Source of the DNA: Ornithodoros turicata
Lineage: Eukaryota > Arthropoda > Arachnida > Ixodida > Argasidae
Direction of reading: 5' to 3'
DNA: 64,000 nt
Assembly (NCBI RefSeq): GCF_037126465.1
Contig: NC_088207.1
Span: 42,964,143 to 43,028,142 of the forward strand
The position numbers and the translations under genes are program-made. The notes under the pieces were generated by a model, which searched no databases, was not told where the DNA came from, and saw only the letters and a program-made list of their open reading frames with translations. This document shows positions 54,400-64,000 of this stretch, piece by piece (position 1 is the first letter of the stretch; the number at the start of each line of letters is the position of its first letter).

Positions 54400-55150
54400 T
54401 GGTAGAGATGTGCGGAACCGCCTGTGGCTTGCCGCGTGCATCCATGCCGCCTCCGCTAAACCGCTTCCGACTGGACGAGAATGTGCCGTGCGAATATTCG
54501 AATTTTTCGAATATCGAAGCCAATACTTACATGTTCGATTCGAATTCTGAACCGAATACGAATGTCGGTATTCGAATTGTGAATGGAATCGAATGCCTCT
54601 TCCATACCGAATATATTCGAATAGTTGCCGAGAAAAACGCCACCCAAGAACAAACAAGTAATCCACAGCGAAACCGCTAGAGACCCTGTTTAAGTGCACT
54701 GGTAGACTCGTCCTACCACATTCCTTAACTCAAAACGAGGTGGCGCAGCACCCTGTTTCGTCCTCGAATGCACCACCTTCTGGGGCCCTATTCTTGTCAA
54801 AGTAGTCGACCTCGATTACCTTGTGTTTTTGCCTGTCATTGGTCGTTACGTGAAGAAGGCGTGACCAAAAAGGCGTGACGACCAATGACAGGCGAGACAC
54901 AAAGTAATTGAGGTCGATTACTTTGACGAGAATAGGGTCCCTGAATGCATACGGACAGAGATTTGGCGCTTGTATACCGTTGCAAATTAAAATATACCTG
55001 TTCTCTGCTAACGTTTCCTGTACGTTTGCACTTTATTTCCACCACGCCTGCATGTGTGCGAACCGTTCCATTTTACAGCTATATTCTCTTCGTATTCGCT
55101 TCGGCAGTATAACTATTCGCTTCGGTTTTCAAACCACTATTCGCTCCGGT
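54400..55150. repeat. TTCGAAT-rich decayed element split by a foldback
   Basis: GAATATTCGAA, TTCGAAT and CGAATA words crowd 54488-54640 and resume as TATTCGCTTCGG at 55085-55150, a subterminal pattern seen in hAT elements. The foldback at 54783-54941 lies between. Confidence 0.45.
54783..54941. repeat. foldback hairpin
   Basis: Arms of about 68 bp (GGGCCCTATTCTTGTCAAAG..CCTGTCATTGGTCGT and its mirror) with a ~25-bp loop. Confidence 0.85.
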
Positions 55151-56354
55151 CTAGTCATAAGACGTTGGTTCGAGTTGGTGGGAAAACTTGCCCCGTGTGA
55201 ACGTTGGCTTATGGTGTCTCGGAGTACAGATGCAGCTAAAAAAGGAATAGCATATGCTGTTCCTCGTCGTTATCCGAATTTGGCACATTTCGTTGTATAT
55301 GGGTCATGTACGTGCCTCAGGTTCACACATTGAATTGTGAGAGCCAGCCCCTCGTGCGAGCGACTGCGTTTCGTAATCATAGTGGGATCAACGAAGAATA
55401 AAGCAGCAATTCCTTGTTCCAAGTTTCCTCTCGTACTATTTCTGTATGTTCAGCAGTTTACATTGAAACAGTACAGCTCTCTCTTCGTATTAGCAATGTC
55501 TTTTTTATGAATTACACAATTTCTTTTAGACGCATTAGCTTACTTTTCGAAGAACTATTAATGCGACTTTAATTAACTTCCCACACCTGTATCAACTTGC
55601 GTTCAACTGGACGATGACACATTTCCATGCGCCAAAAATGACAAAAACTGATGTGTTGTTCTAAACACGGATGAGCAGCAGTATAATAAAGAAGAATTCG
55701 GGTCATTTTTGAACCCTCAGGGATCTTATTTACTTAGTACACGACATTTGAAACTTACTGAAACTGACCCTTACTATATCTGCTCTGGCGAGAATGACGT
55801 GCATACCTCACTACGCGCTTTCTTTTTGACGTATGATAAAAAGCAAGACAGCTGGTACTGACAGCATGATCATTAGCGTAAGTGGCTTCGCTAGGAACTT
55901 CTTCAGTTATATTGGCAGAATGCACACTGGAGCAGAAATTTGTACATGAAGTGGCGAAGCCAGACTATTTATTTGCATATTTTGGAGTGCACCCTATAGG
56001 CATAGCAGAAACAATGCGCATTGCCGCGTAAGACGTGCGAACCTGTTTCCTAAGCAAGTACGCAAGTGATTATAGCAACTTTTAGTAGATCGGAAACATT
56101 CTACGAAAAGGATACGATGATGGAAGCAACGTGACGTGAGCAACTTCTAAGGAACAGCGCGATTGGTTGATCGTGTTTTCGGAACCGTTATCGGTGATGC
56201 CAGGAAGTTTTAGGGAACCACAGGCACTCCCTGACTCCCTGTCACCACCAGCCAATCGGAGCGCAGCGAGTTGTGTCGTGGAGGCGGAATACGCTTTACG
56301 GACGTGCGACTCACGGTATTCGAAACGGGTTCCTTTCTCCAACGAGTGCAACGG
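55151..56354. other. unique sequence before the satellite array
   Basis: No exon found. 56150-56350 has opposed GATTGG / CCAATCGG boxes and raised CpG, a possible promoter. Confidence 0.35.
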
Positions 56355-56615
56355 CAGGCCGATACGGACCTTTCGGTACAGGACATTTCGGTACAGGAGC
56401 TTTCGGTACGGACATTTCGGTACACGGACCTCTCGGTACACGGACCTTTCGGTACAGGGACCTTTCGGTACAGGGACCTTTCGGTACACGGACCTTTCGG
56501 TACACGGACCTTTCGGTACACGGACCTTTCGGTTAAAGGACATTTCGGTACACGGCCATACGGCTGGAATATGGCCTTCGGCTTATTGGTTATGACAACG
56601 TGTTTTGTTCTCAAT

Positions 56616-56762
56616 ACAGATTTTTTATTAAAAATGTATGAGCTACGGCAGTCCTCTTTTCACTTCTAACATCTCTGGGACGGCAGATATTCTTTGCCGG
56701 CTATTGTCACCCAAACGGCATATCTGGGACTCTTATATATTTTTAATAAAAAATCTGTATAA
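56616..56762. repeat. inverted pair inside the satellite unit
   Basis: ATACAGATTTTTTATTAAAA and its complement TTTTAATAAAAAATCTGTAT bracket about 100 bp, as in a small MITE captured in the unit before amplification. Repeats in every unit (e.g. 58176-58322). Confidence 0.7.
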
Positions 56763-57769
56763 AAAAAAGACACCCTGTCTAAGGAAGGGCATTACAAGGT
56801 TTTGCACGTACGGAAACATCAGTTCGTTGTTCTTTTGCGTTGTTCACTGTAAATTAAAATTACCATGACCATTCTTTCTTTCTTTCTTTCTTTTTTAACG
56901 GCTTTCAACGAAAATACGTTTGCTGAAAAATCCGGCAACCTCTTCATTTCCTTTTTTACGAACATAACATTTTTGACGACCTACATTAACAACGGGCATC
57001 TGGGATGTCTTCTGTGAAAGAGAGTAGGACAAAATAAGCCAGATAAAAATGCCCGCCTGCTATACCGGGGGCACTTTTTTCCGGGAACGTTTTCTCCGGG
57101 GTCATTCTTTCCTACGCCCTTCTGGTTGCCACCCGTAAGGCACTGCAGAAAGGCTACTTTGCGTTCATTGCAGCATGCCGATACAGGCAATTTTAGGGGA
57201 ACATCTACACCCCCGTCACCACATTTACTATCATTCTTGAGCCCTTTTGTGTCCTGCAGAGGGAAACCCATCAAAAGGTCAAAACACGAAAGGCCAAAAG
57301 ATTAAAATGGCCAACAGACGAAGGGCCGAAAAATCAAAACACCGACCTATCTGAAGGCCGAAGAGACATTGTTCAATTTTTTCGCACAAGATTTCAACAT
57401 AATGTCCGTCCAAGCGCGTGTAAACTCTAAACACTCTTCTTGAACTAACCATATAAAGAAAATTTTACCTAACCTTAGCCTTGAATTTTGACTTTCGGTT
57501 TGTTCGGGGATTAGATTTTTCGGCCTTATGGCTGCCACTCCCTGCAGAGGCAATGCCTGGAAATTATACTTTTCGCGACGACCATCTAAAGACATGTATC
57601 GTGCATGGGATGGTTCGAGTATTTCCCTTGGATGACATACTGAAACAACGCATTGCATGATTAATGCATAGTCTAGGTACTTGCAATTTTAGGTACTCGA
57701 AAAAAAAAAGAAACAGTCACCGTTTTATGACTAAGAAGCCGAAGACCACCTTCCAGCGGTGTGGCCGTG

Positions 57770-58110
57770 TACCGAAATGTCCGCGTACCGAAAGGTCCGC
57801 GTACCGAAAGGTCCGTGTACCGAAAGGTCCGTGTACCGAAAGGTCCGTGTACCGAAAGGTCCATGTACCGAAATGTCCGTACCGAAAGGTCCTGTTCCGA
57901 AATGTCCTGTACCGAAAAGTCCTAGACCCGCAGGCCGATACGGACCTTTCGGTACAGGACATTTCGGTACAGGAGCTTTCGGTACGGACATTTCGGTACA
58001 CGGACCTCTCGGTACACGGACCTTTCGGTACAGGGACCTTTCGGTACAGGGACCTTTCGGTACACGGACCTTTCGGTACACGGACCTTTCGGTTAAAGGA
58101 CATTTCGGTA
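57770..58110. repeat. palindromic 15-16-bp minisatellite (one per unit)
   Basis: About ten units of GTACCGAAAGGTCCGT run forward, then after GACCCGCAGGCCGATAC about eleven units of CGGACCTTTCGGTACA run in reverse. The two halves are complementary over about 150 bp. Equivalent blocks: 59515-59890, 61108-61435, 62653-62960; only the reverse half at 56365-56555. Because 16 is not a multiple of 3, all frames stay open and give pseudo-peptides such as FGTRTFRYTDLSVHGP. Confidence 0.9.
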
Positions 58111-58700
58111 CACGGCCATACGGCTGGAATATGGCCTTCGGCTTATTGGTTATGACAACGTGTTTTGTTCTCAATACAGATTTTTTATTAAAAATGTATG
58201 AGCTACGGCAGTCCTCTTTTCACTTCTAACATCTCTGGGACGGCAGATATTCTTTGCCGGCTATTGTCACCCAAACGGCATATCTGGGACTCTTATATAT
58301 TTTTAATAAAAAATCTGTATAAAAAAAAGACACCCTGTCTAAGGAAGGGCATTACAAGGTTTTGCACGTACGGAAACATCAGTTCGTTGTTCTTTTGCGT
58401 TGTTCACTGTAAATTAAAATTACCATGACCATTCTTTCTTTCTTTCTTTCTTTTTTAACGGCTTTCAACGAAAATACGTTTGCTGAAAAATCCGGCAACC
58501 TCTTCATTTCCTTTTTTACGAACATAACATTTTTGACGACCTACATTAACAACGGGCATCTGGGATGTCTTCTGTGAAAGAGAGTAGGACAAAATAAGCC
58601 AGATAAAAATGCCCGCCTGCTATACCGGGGGCACTTTTTTCCGGGAACGTTTTCTCCGGGGTCATTCTTTCCTACGCCCTTCTGGTTGCCACCCGTAAGG

Positions 58701-59068
58701 CACTGCAGAAAGGCTACTTTGCGTTCATTGCAGCATGCCGATACAGGCAATTTTAGGGGAACATCTACACCCCCGTCACCACATTTACATCATTCTTGAG
58801 CCCTTATGTGTCCTGCAGAGGGAAACCCATCAAAAGGTCAAAACACGAAAGGCCAAAAGATTAAAATGGCCAACAGACGAAGGGCACTGCAGAAAGGCTA
58901 CTTTGCGTTCATTGCAGCATGCCGATACAGGCAATTTTAGGGGAACATCTACACCCCCGTCACCACATTTACTATCATTCTTGAGCCCTTATGTGTCCTG
59001 CAGAGGGAAACCCATCAAAAGGTCAAAACACGAAAGGCCAAAAGATTAAAATGGCCAACAGACGAAGG
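58701..59068 (+). repeat. 184-bp direct duplication, unit 2 only
   Basis: CACTGCAGAAAGGCTACTTT recurs at 58701 and 58885. This extra copy explains the longer spacing of unit 2. The join reads GACGAAGG-GCACTGCAG. Confidence 0.85.
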
Positions 59069-62000
59069 GCCGAAAAATCAAAACACCGACCTATCTGAAG
59101 GCCGAAGAGACATTGTTCAATTTTTTCGCACAAGATTTCAACATAATGACCGTCCAAGCGCGTGTAAACTCTAAACACTCTTCTTGAACTAACCATATAA
59201 AGAAAATTTTACCTAACCTTAGCCTTGAATTTTGACTTTCGGTTTGTTCGGGGATTAGATTTTTCGGCCTTATGGCTGCCACTCCCTGCAGAGGCAATGC
59301 CTGGAAATTATACTTTTCGCGACGACCATCTAAAGACATGTATCGCGCATGGGATGGTTCGAGTATTTCCCTTGGATGACATACTGAAACAACGCATTGC
59401 ATGATTAATGCATAGTCTAGGTACTTGCAATTTTAGGTACTCGAAAAAAAAAAGAAACAGTCACCGTTTTATGACTAAGAAGCCGAAGACCACCTTCCAG
59501 CGGTGTGGCCGTGTACCGAAATGTCCGCGTACCGAAAGGTCCGCGTACCGAAAGGTCCGTGTACCGAAAGGTCCGTGTACCGAAAGGTCCGTGTACCGAA
59601 AGGTCCATGTACCGAAATGTCCGTACCGAAAGGTCCTGTTCCGAAATGTCCTGTACCGAAAAGTCCTAGACCCGCAGGCCGATACGGACCTTTCGGTACA
59701 GGACATTTCGGTACAGGAGCTTTCGGTACGGACATTTCGGTACACGGACCTCTCGGTACACGGACCTTTCGGTACAGGGACCTTTCGGTACAGGGACCTT
59801 TCGGTACAGGGACCTTTCGGTACACGGACCTTTCGGTACACGGACCTTTCGGTACACGGACCTTTCGGTTAAAGGACATTTCGGTACACGGCCATACGGC
59901 TGGAATATGGCCTTCGGCTTATTGGTTATGACAACGTGTTTTGTTCTCAATACAGATTTTTTATTAAAAATGTATGAGCTACGGCAGTCCTCTTTTCACT
60001 TCTAACATCTCTGGGACGGCAGATATTCTTTGCCGGCTATTGTCACCCAAACGGCATATCTGGGACTCTTATATATTTTTAATAAAAAATCTGTATAAAA
60101 AAAAGACACCCTGTCTAAGGAAGGGCATTACAAGGTTTTGCACGTACGGAAACATCAGTTCGTTGTTCTTTTGCGTTGTTCACTGTAAATTAAAATTACC
60201 ATGACCATTCTTTCTTTCTTTCTTTCTTTTTTAACGGCTTTCAACGAAAATACGTTTGCTGAAAAATCCGGCAACCTCTTCATTTCCTTTTTTACGAACA
60301 TAACATTTTTGACGACCTACATTAACAACGGGCATCTGGGATGTCTTCTGTGAAAGAGAGTAGGACAAAATAAGCCAGATAAAAATGCCCGCCTGCTATA
60401 CCGGGGGCACTTTTTTCCGGGAACGTTTTCTCCGGGGTCATTCTTTCCTACGCCCTTCTGGTTGCCACCCGTAAGGCACTGCAGAAAGGCTACTTTGCGT
60501 TCATTGCAGCATGCCGATACAGGCAATTTTAGGGGAACATCTACACCCCCGTCACCACATTTACTATCATTCTTGAGCCCTTATGTGTCCTGCAGAGGGA
60601 AACCCATCAAAAGGTCAAAACACGAAAGGCCAAAAGATTAAAATGGCCAACAGACGAAGGGCCGAAAAATCAAAACACCGACCTATCTGAAGGCCGAAGA
60701 GACATTGTTCAATTTTTTCGCACAAGATTTCAACATAATGTCCGTCCAAGCGCGTGTAAACTCTAAACACTCTTCTTGAACTAACCATATAAAGAAAATT
60801 TTACCTAACCTTAGCCTTGAATTTTGACTTTCGGTTTGTTCGGGGATTAGATTTTTCGGCCTTATGGCTGCCACTCCCTGCAGAGGCAATGCCTGGAAAT
60901 TATACTTTTCGCGACGACCATCTAAAGACATGTATCGTGCATGGGATGGTTCGAGTATTTCCCTTGGATGACATACTGAAACAACGCATTGCATGATTAA
61001 TGCATAGTCTAGGTACTTGCAATTTTAGGTACTCGAAAAAAAAAAAGAAACAGTCACCGTTTTATGACTAAGAAGCCGAAGACCACCTTCCAGCGGTGTG
61101 GCCGTGTACCGAAATGTCCGCGTACCGAAAGGTCCGCGTACCGAAAGGTCCGTGTACCGAAAGGTCCGTGTACCGAAAGGTCCGTGTACCGAAAGGTCCA
61201 TGTACCGAAATGTCCGTACCGAAAGGTCCTGTTCCGAAATGTCCTGTACCGAAAAGTCCTAGACCCGCAGGCCGATACGGACCTTTCGGTACAGGACATT
61301 TCGGTACAGGAGCTTTCGGTACGGACATTTCGGTACACGGACCTCTCGGTACACGGACCTTTCGGTACAGGGACCTTTCGGTACACGGACCTTTCGGTAC
61401 ACGGACCTTTCGGTTAAAGGACATTTCGGTACACGGCCATACGGCTGGAATATGGCCTTCGGCTTATTGGTTATGACAACGTGTTTTGTTCTCAATACAG
61501 ATTTTTTATTAAAAATGTATGAGCTACGGCAGTCCTCTTTTCACTTCTAACATCTCTGGGACGGCAGATATTCTTTGCCGGCTATTGTCACCCAAACGGC
61601 ATATCTGGGACTCTCATATATTTTTAATAAAAAATCTGTATAAAAAAAAGACACCCTGTCTAAGGAAGGGCATTACAAGGTTTTGCACGTACGGAAACAT
61701 CAGTTCGTTGTTCTTTTGCGTTGTTCACTGTAAATTAAAATTACCATGACCATTCTTTCTTTCTTTCTTTCTTTTTTAACGGCTTTCAACGAAAATACGT
61801 TTGCTGAAAAATCCGGCAACCTCTTCATTTCCTTTTTTACGAACATAACATTTTTGACGACCTACATTAACAACGGGCATCTGGGATGTCTTCTGTGAAA
61901 GAGAGTAGGACAAAATAAGCCAGATAAAAATGCCCACCTGCTATACCGGGGGCACTTTTTTCCGGGAACGTTTTCTCCGGGGTCATTCTTTCCTACGCCC

Positions 62001-64000
62001 TTCTGGTTGCCACCCGTAAGGCACTGCAGAAAGGCTACTTTGCGTTCATTGCAGCATGCCGATACAGGCAATTTTAGGGGAACATCTACACCCCCGTCAC
62101 CACATTTACTATCATTCTTGAGCCCTTATGTGTCCTGCAGAGGGAAACCCATCAAAAGGTCAAAACACGAAAGGCCAAAAGATTAAAATGGCCAACAGAC
62201 GAAGGGCCGAAAAATCAAAACACCGACCTATCTGAAGGCCGAAGAGACATTGTTCAATTTTTTCGCACAAGATTTCAACATAATGTCCGTCCAAGCGCGT
62301 GTAAACTCTAAACACTCTTCTTGAACTAACCATATAAAGAAAATTTTACCTAACCTTAGCCTTGAATTTTGACTTTCGGTTTGTTCGGGGATTAGATTTT
62401 TCGGCCTTATGGCTGCCACTCCCTGCAGAGGCAATGCCTGGAAATTATACTTTTCCGCGACGACCATCTAAAGACATGTATCGTGCATGGGATGGTTCGA
62501 GTATTTCCCTTGGATGACATACTGAAACAACGCATTGCATGATTAATGCATAGTCTAGGTACTTGCAATTTTAGGTACTCGAAAAAAAAAAGAAACAGTC
62601 ACCGTTTTATGACTAAGAAGCCGAAGACCACCTTCCAGCGGTGTGGCCGTGTACCGAAATGTCCGCGTACCGAAAGGTCCGCGTACCGAAAGGTCCGTGT
62701 ACCGAAAGGTCCGTGTACCGAAAGGTCCGTGTACCGAAATGTCCGTACCGAAAGGTCCTGTTCCGAAATGTCCTGTACCGAAAAGTCCTAGACCCGCAGG
62801 CCGATACGGACCTTTCGGTACAGGACATTTCGGTACAGGAGCTTTCGGTACGGACATTTCGGTACACGGACCTCTCGGTACACGGACCTTTCGGTACAGG
62901 GACCTTTCGGTACACGGACCTTTCGGTACACGGACCTTTCGGTTAAAGGACATTTCGGTACACGGCCATACGGCTGGAATATGGCCTTCGGCTTATTGGT
63001 TATGACAACGTGTTTTGTTCTCAATACAGATTTTTTATTAAAAATGTATGAGCTACGGCAGTCCTCTTTTCACTTCTAACATCTCTGGGACGGCAGATAT
63101 TCTTTGCCGGCTATTGTCACCCAAACGGCATATCTGGGACTCTTATATATTTTTAATAAAAAATCTGTATAAAAAAAAGACACCCTGTCTAAGGAAGGGC
63201 ATTACAAGGTTTTGCACGTACGGAAACATCAGTTCGTTGTTCTTTTGCGTTGTTCACTGTAAATTAAAATTACCATGACCATTCTTTCTTTCTTTCTTTC
63301 TTTTTTAACGGCTTTCAACGAAAATACGTTTGCTGAAAAATCCGGCAACCTCTTCATTTCCTTTTTTACGAACATAACATTTTTGACGACCTACATTAAC
63401 AACGGGCATCTGGGATGTCTTCTGTGAAAGAGAGTAGGACAAAATAAGCCAGATAAAAATGCCCGCCTGCTATACCGGGGGCACTTTTTTCCGGGAACGT
63501 TTTCTCCGGGGTCATTCTTTCCTACGCCCTTCTGGTTGCCACCCGTAAGGCACTGCAGAAAGGCTACTTTGCGTTCATTGCAGCATGCCGATACAGGCAA
63601 TTTTAGGGGAACATCTACACCCCCGTCACCACATTTACTATCATTCTTGAGCCCTTATGTGTCCTGCAGAGGGAAACCCATCAAAAGGTCAAAACACGAA
63701 AGGCCAAAAGATTAAAATGGCCAACAGACGAAGGGCCGAAAAATCAAAACACCGACCTATCTGAAGGCCGAAGAGACATTGTTCAATTTTTTCGCACAAG
63801 ATTTCAACATAATGTCCGTCCAAGCGCGTGTAAACTCTAAACACTCTTCTTGAACTAACCATATAAAGAAAATTTTACCTAACCTTAGCCTTGAATTTTG
63901 ACTTTCGGTTTGTTCGGGGATTAGATTTTTCGGCCTTATGGCTGCCACTCCCTGCAGAGGCAATGCCTGGAAATTATACTTTTCGCGACGACCATCTAAA

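Larger units (their letters stand above)
56355..64000 (+). repeat. tandem array of ~1.55-kb satellite units (open at the window end)
   Basis: CAGGCCGATACGG marks units at 56355, 57931, 59675, 61268 and 62797 (spacings 1576, 1744, 1593, 1529). Unit 1 lacks the forward half of the palindrome; unit 5 is cut by the window. Units are nearly identical outside the minisatellite (single-base differences such as TATATATTT/CATATATTT near 61617). Short open frames recur in every unit but carry no known motif. Confidence 0.95.

Noticed and set aside
56638..56868. 76-codon frame repeated in each satellite unit
   Set aside because: Identical copies reflect recent amplification, not selection. It overlaps the inverted MITE-like pair and has no domain.
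56210..63024. Many overlapping open frames of 60-160 codons rich in FGTRTFRYTDLSVHGP or VPKGPCTERSVYRK
   Set aside because: A 16-bp repeat free of stops in all three frames keeps every frame open on both strands; these are not genes.
56355..64000. CRISPR-like regular spacing of short repeats
   Set aside because: Repeats are contiguous without unique spacers, and the genome is eukaryotic.

Overview
The window looks like nuclear DNA of a chelicerate arthropod, most likely a tick. I infer this from GT-AG introns of several kilobases packed with transposons, tRNA-derived SINEs with target-site duplications, 5'-truncated LINE tails, mariner/Tigger/hAT/TTAA-type DNA elements, many foldback elements, and a small signal-peptide exon. 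The taxon is an inference. I see no prokaryotic feature and no intact rRNA or tRNA gene.

Host genes. (1) The minus strand carries a gene I do not recognise, read from 13 exons between 54228 and 14978. The exons are mostly phase 0 and alternate strictly: a long exon of 38-49 codons with Cys at residue 12 (once 10), then a short exon of 12-16 codons with Cys at residue 4. The last exon ends in TAA and an AATAAA follows. This exon-coded two-cysteine module, repeated about six times, is the strongest candidate for something undescribed. (2) The plus strand carries the 5' part of a gene for a type II membrane protein (50233-53636, 3' end not found). It has an acidic cytoplasmic tail, one transmembrane segment, and then three micro-exons of 24, 27 and 18 nt. 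A neprilysin-like (M13) ectopeptidase is possible. (3) A minus-strand signal-peptide exon at 48126-48270 starts a small secreted protein. If the 54.2-kb exon belongs to gene 1, genes 2 and 3 are nested in its largest intron.

Layout. 1-14.9 kb is repeats only: SINEs, a LINE tail, hairpins, a palindromic 287-bp satellite (9.7-11.06 kb) and a foldback with ribozyme-like arms. 15-40 kb is gene 1 with introns full of elements: an internally deleted Ty3/gypsy element with TAAAC target duplications (19.0-20.9 kb), hAT-like and TTAA elements, two clear hammerhead-like motifs in a foldback (24.5-24.7 kb), LINE tails, and a decayed second gypsy (37.6-39.2 kb). 40-50 kb holds a pair of paralogous unknown coding fragments, one split by a foldback, and a mariner split by another foldback. 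50-54 kb is the membrane-protein gene. 56.4-64.0 kb is an open-ended tandem array of ~1.55-kb units, each built round a large palindrome of a ~16-bp minisatellite.

All exon calls rest on reading splice sites, phase and internal exon similarity by eye; no alignment or expression data were available.
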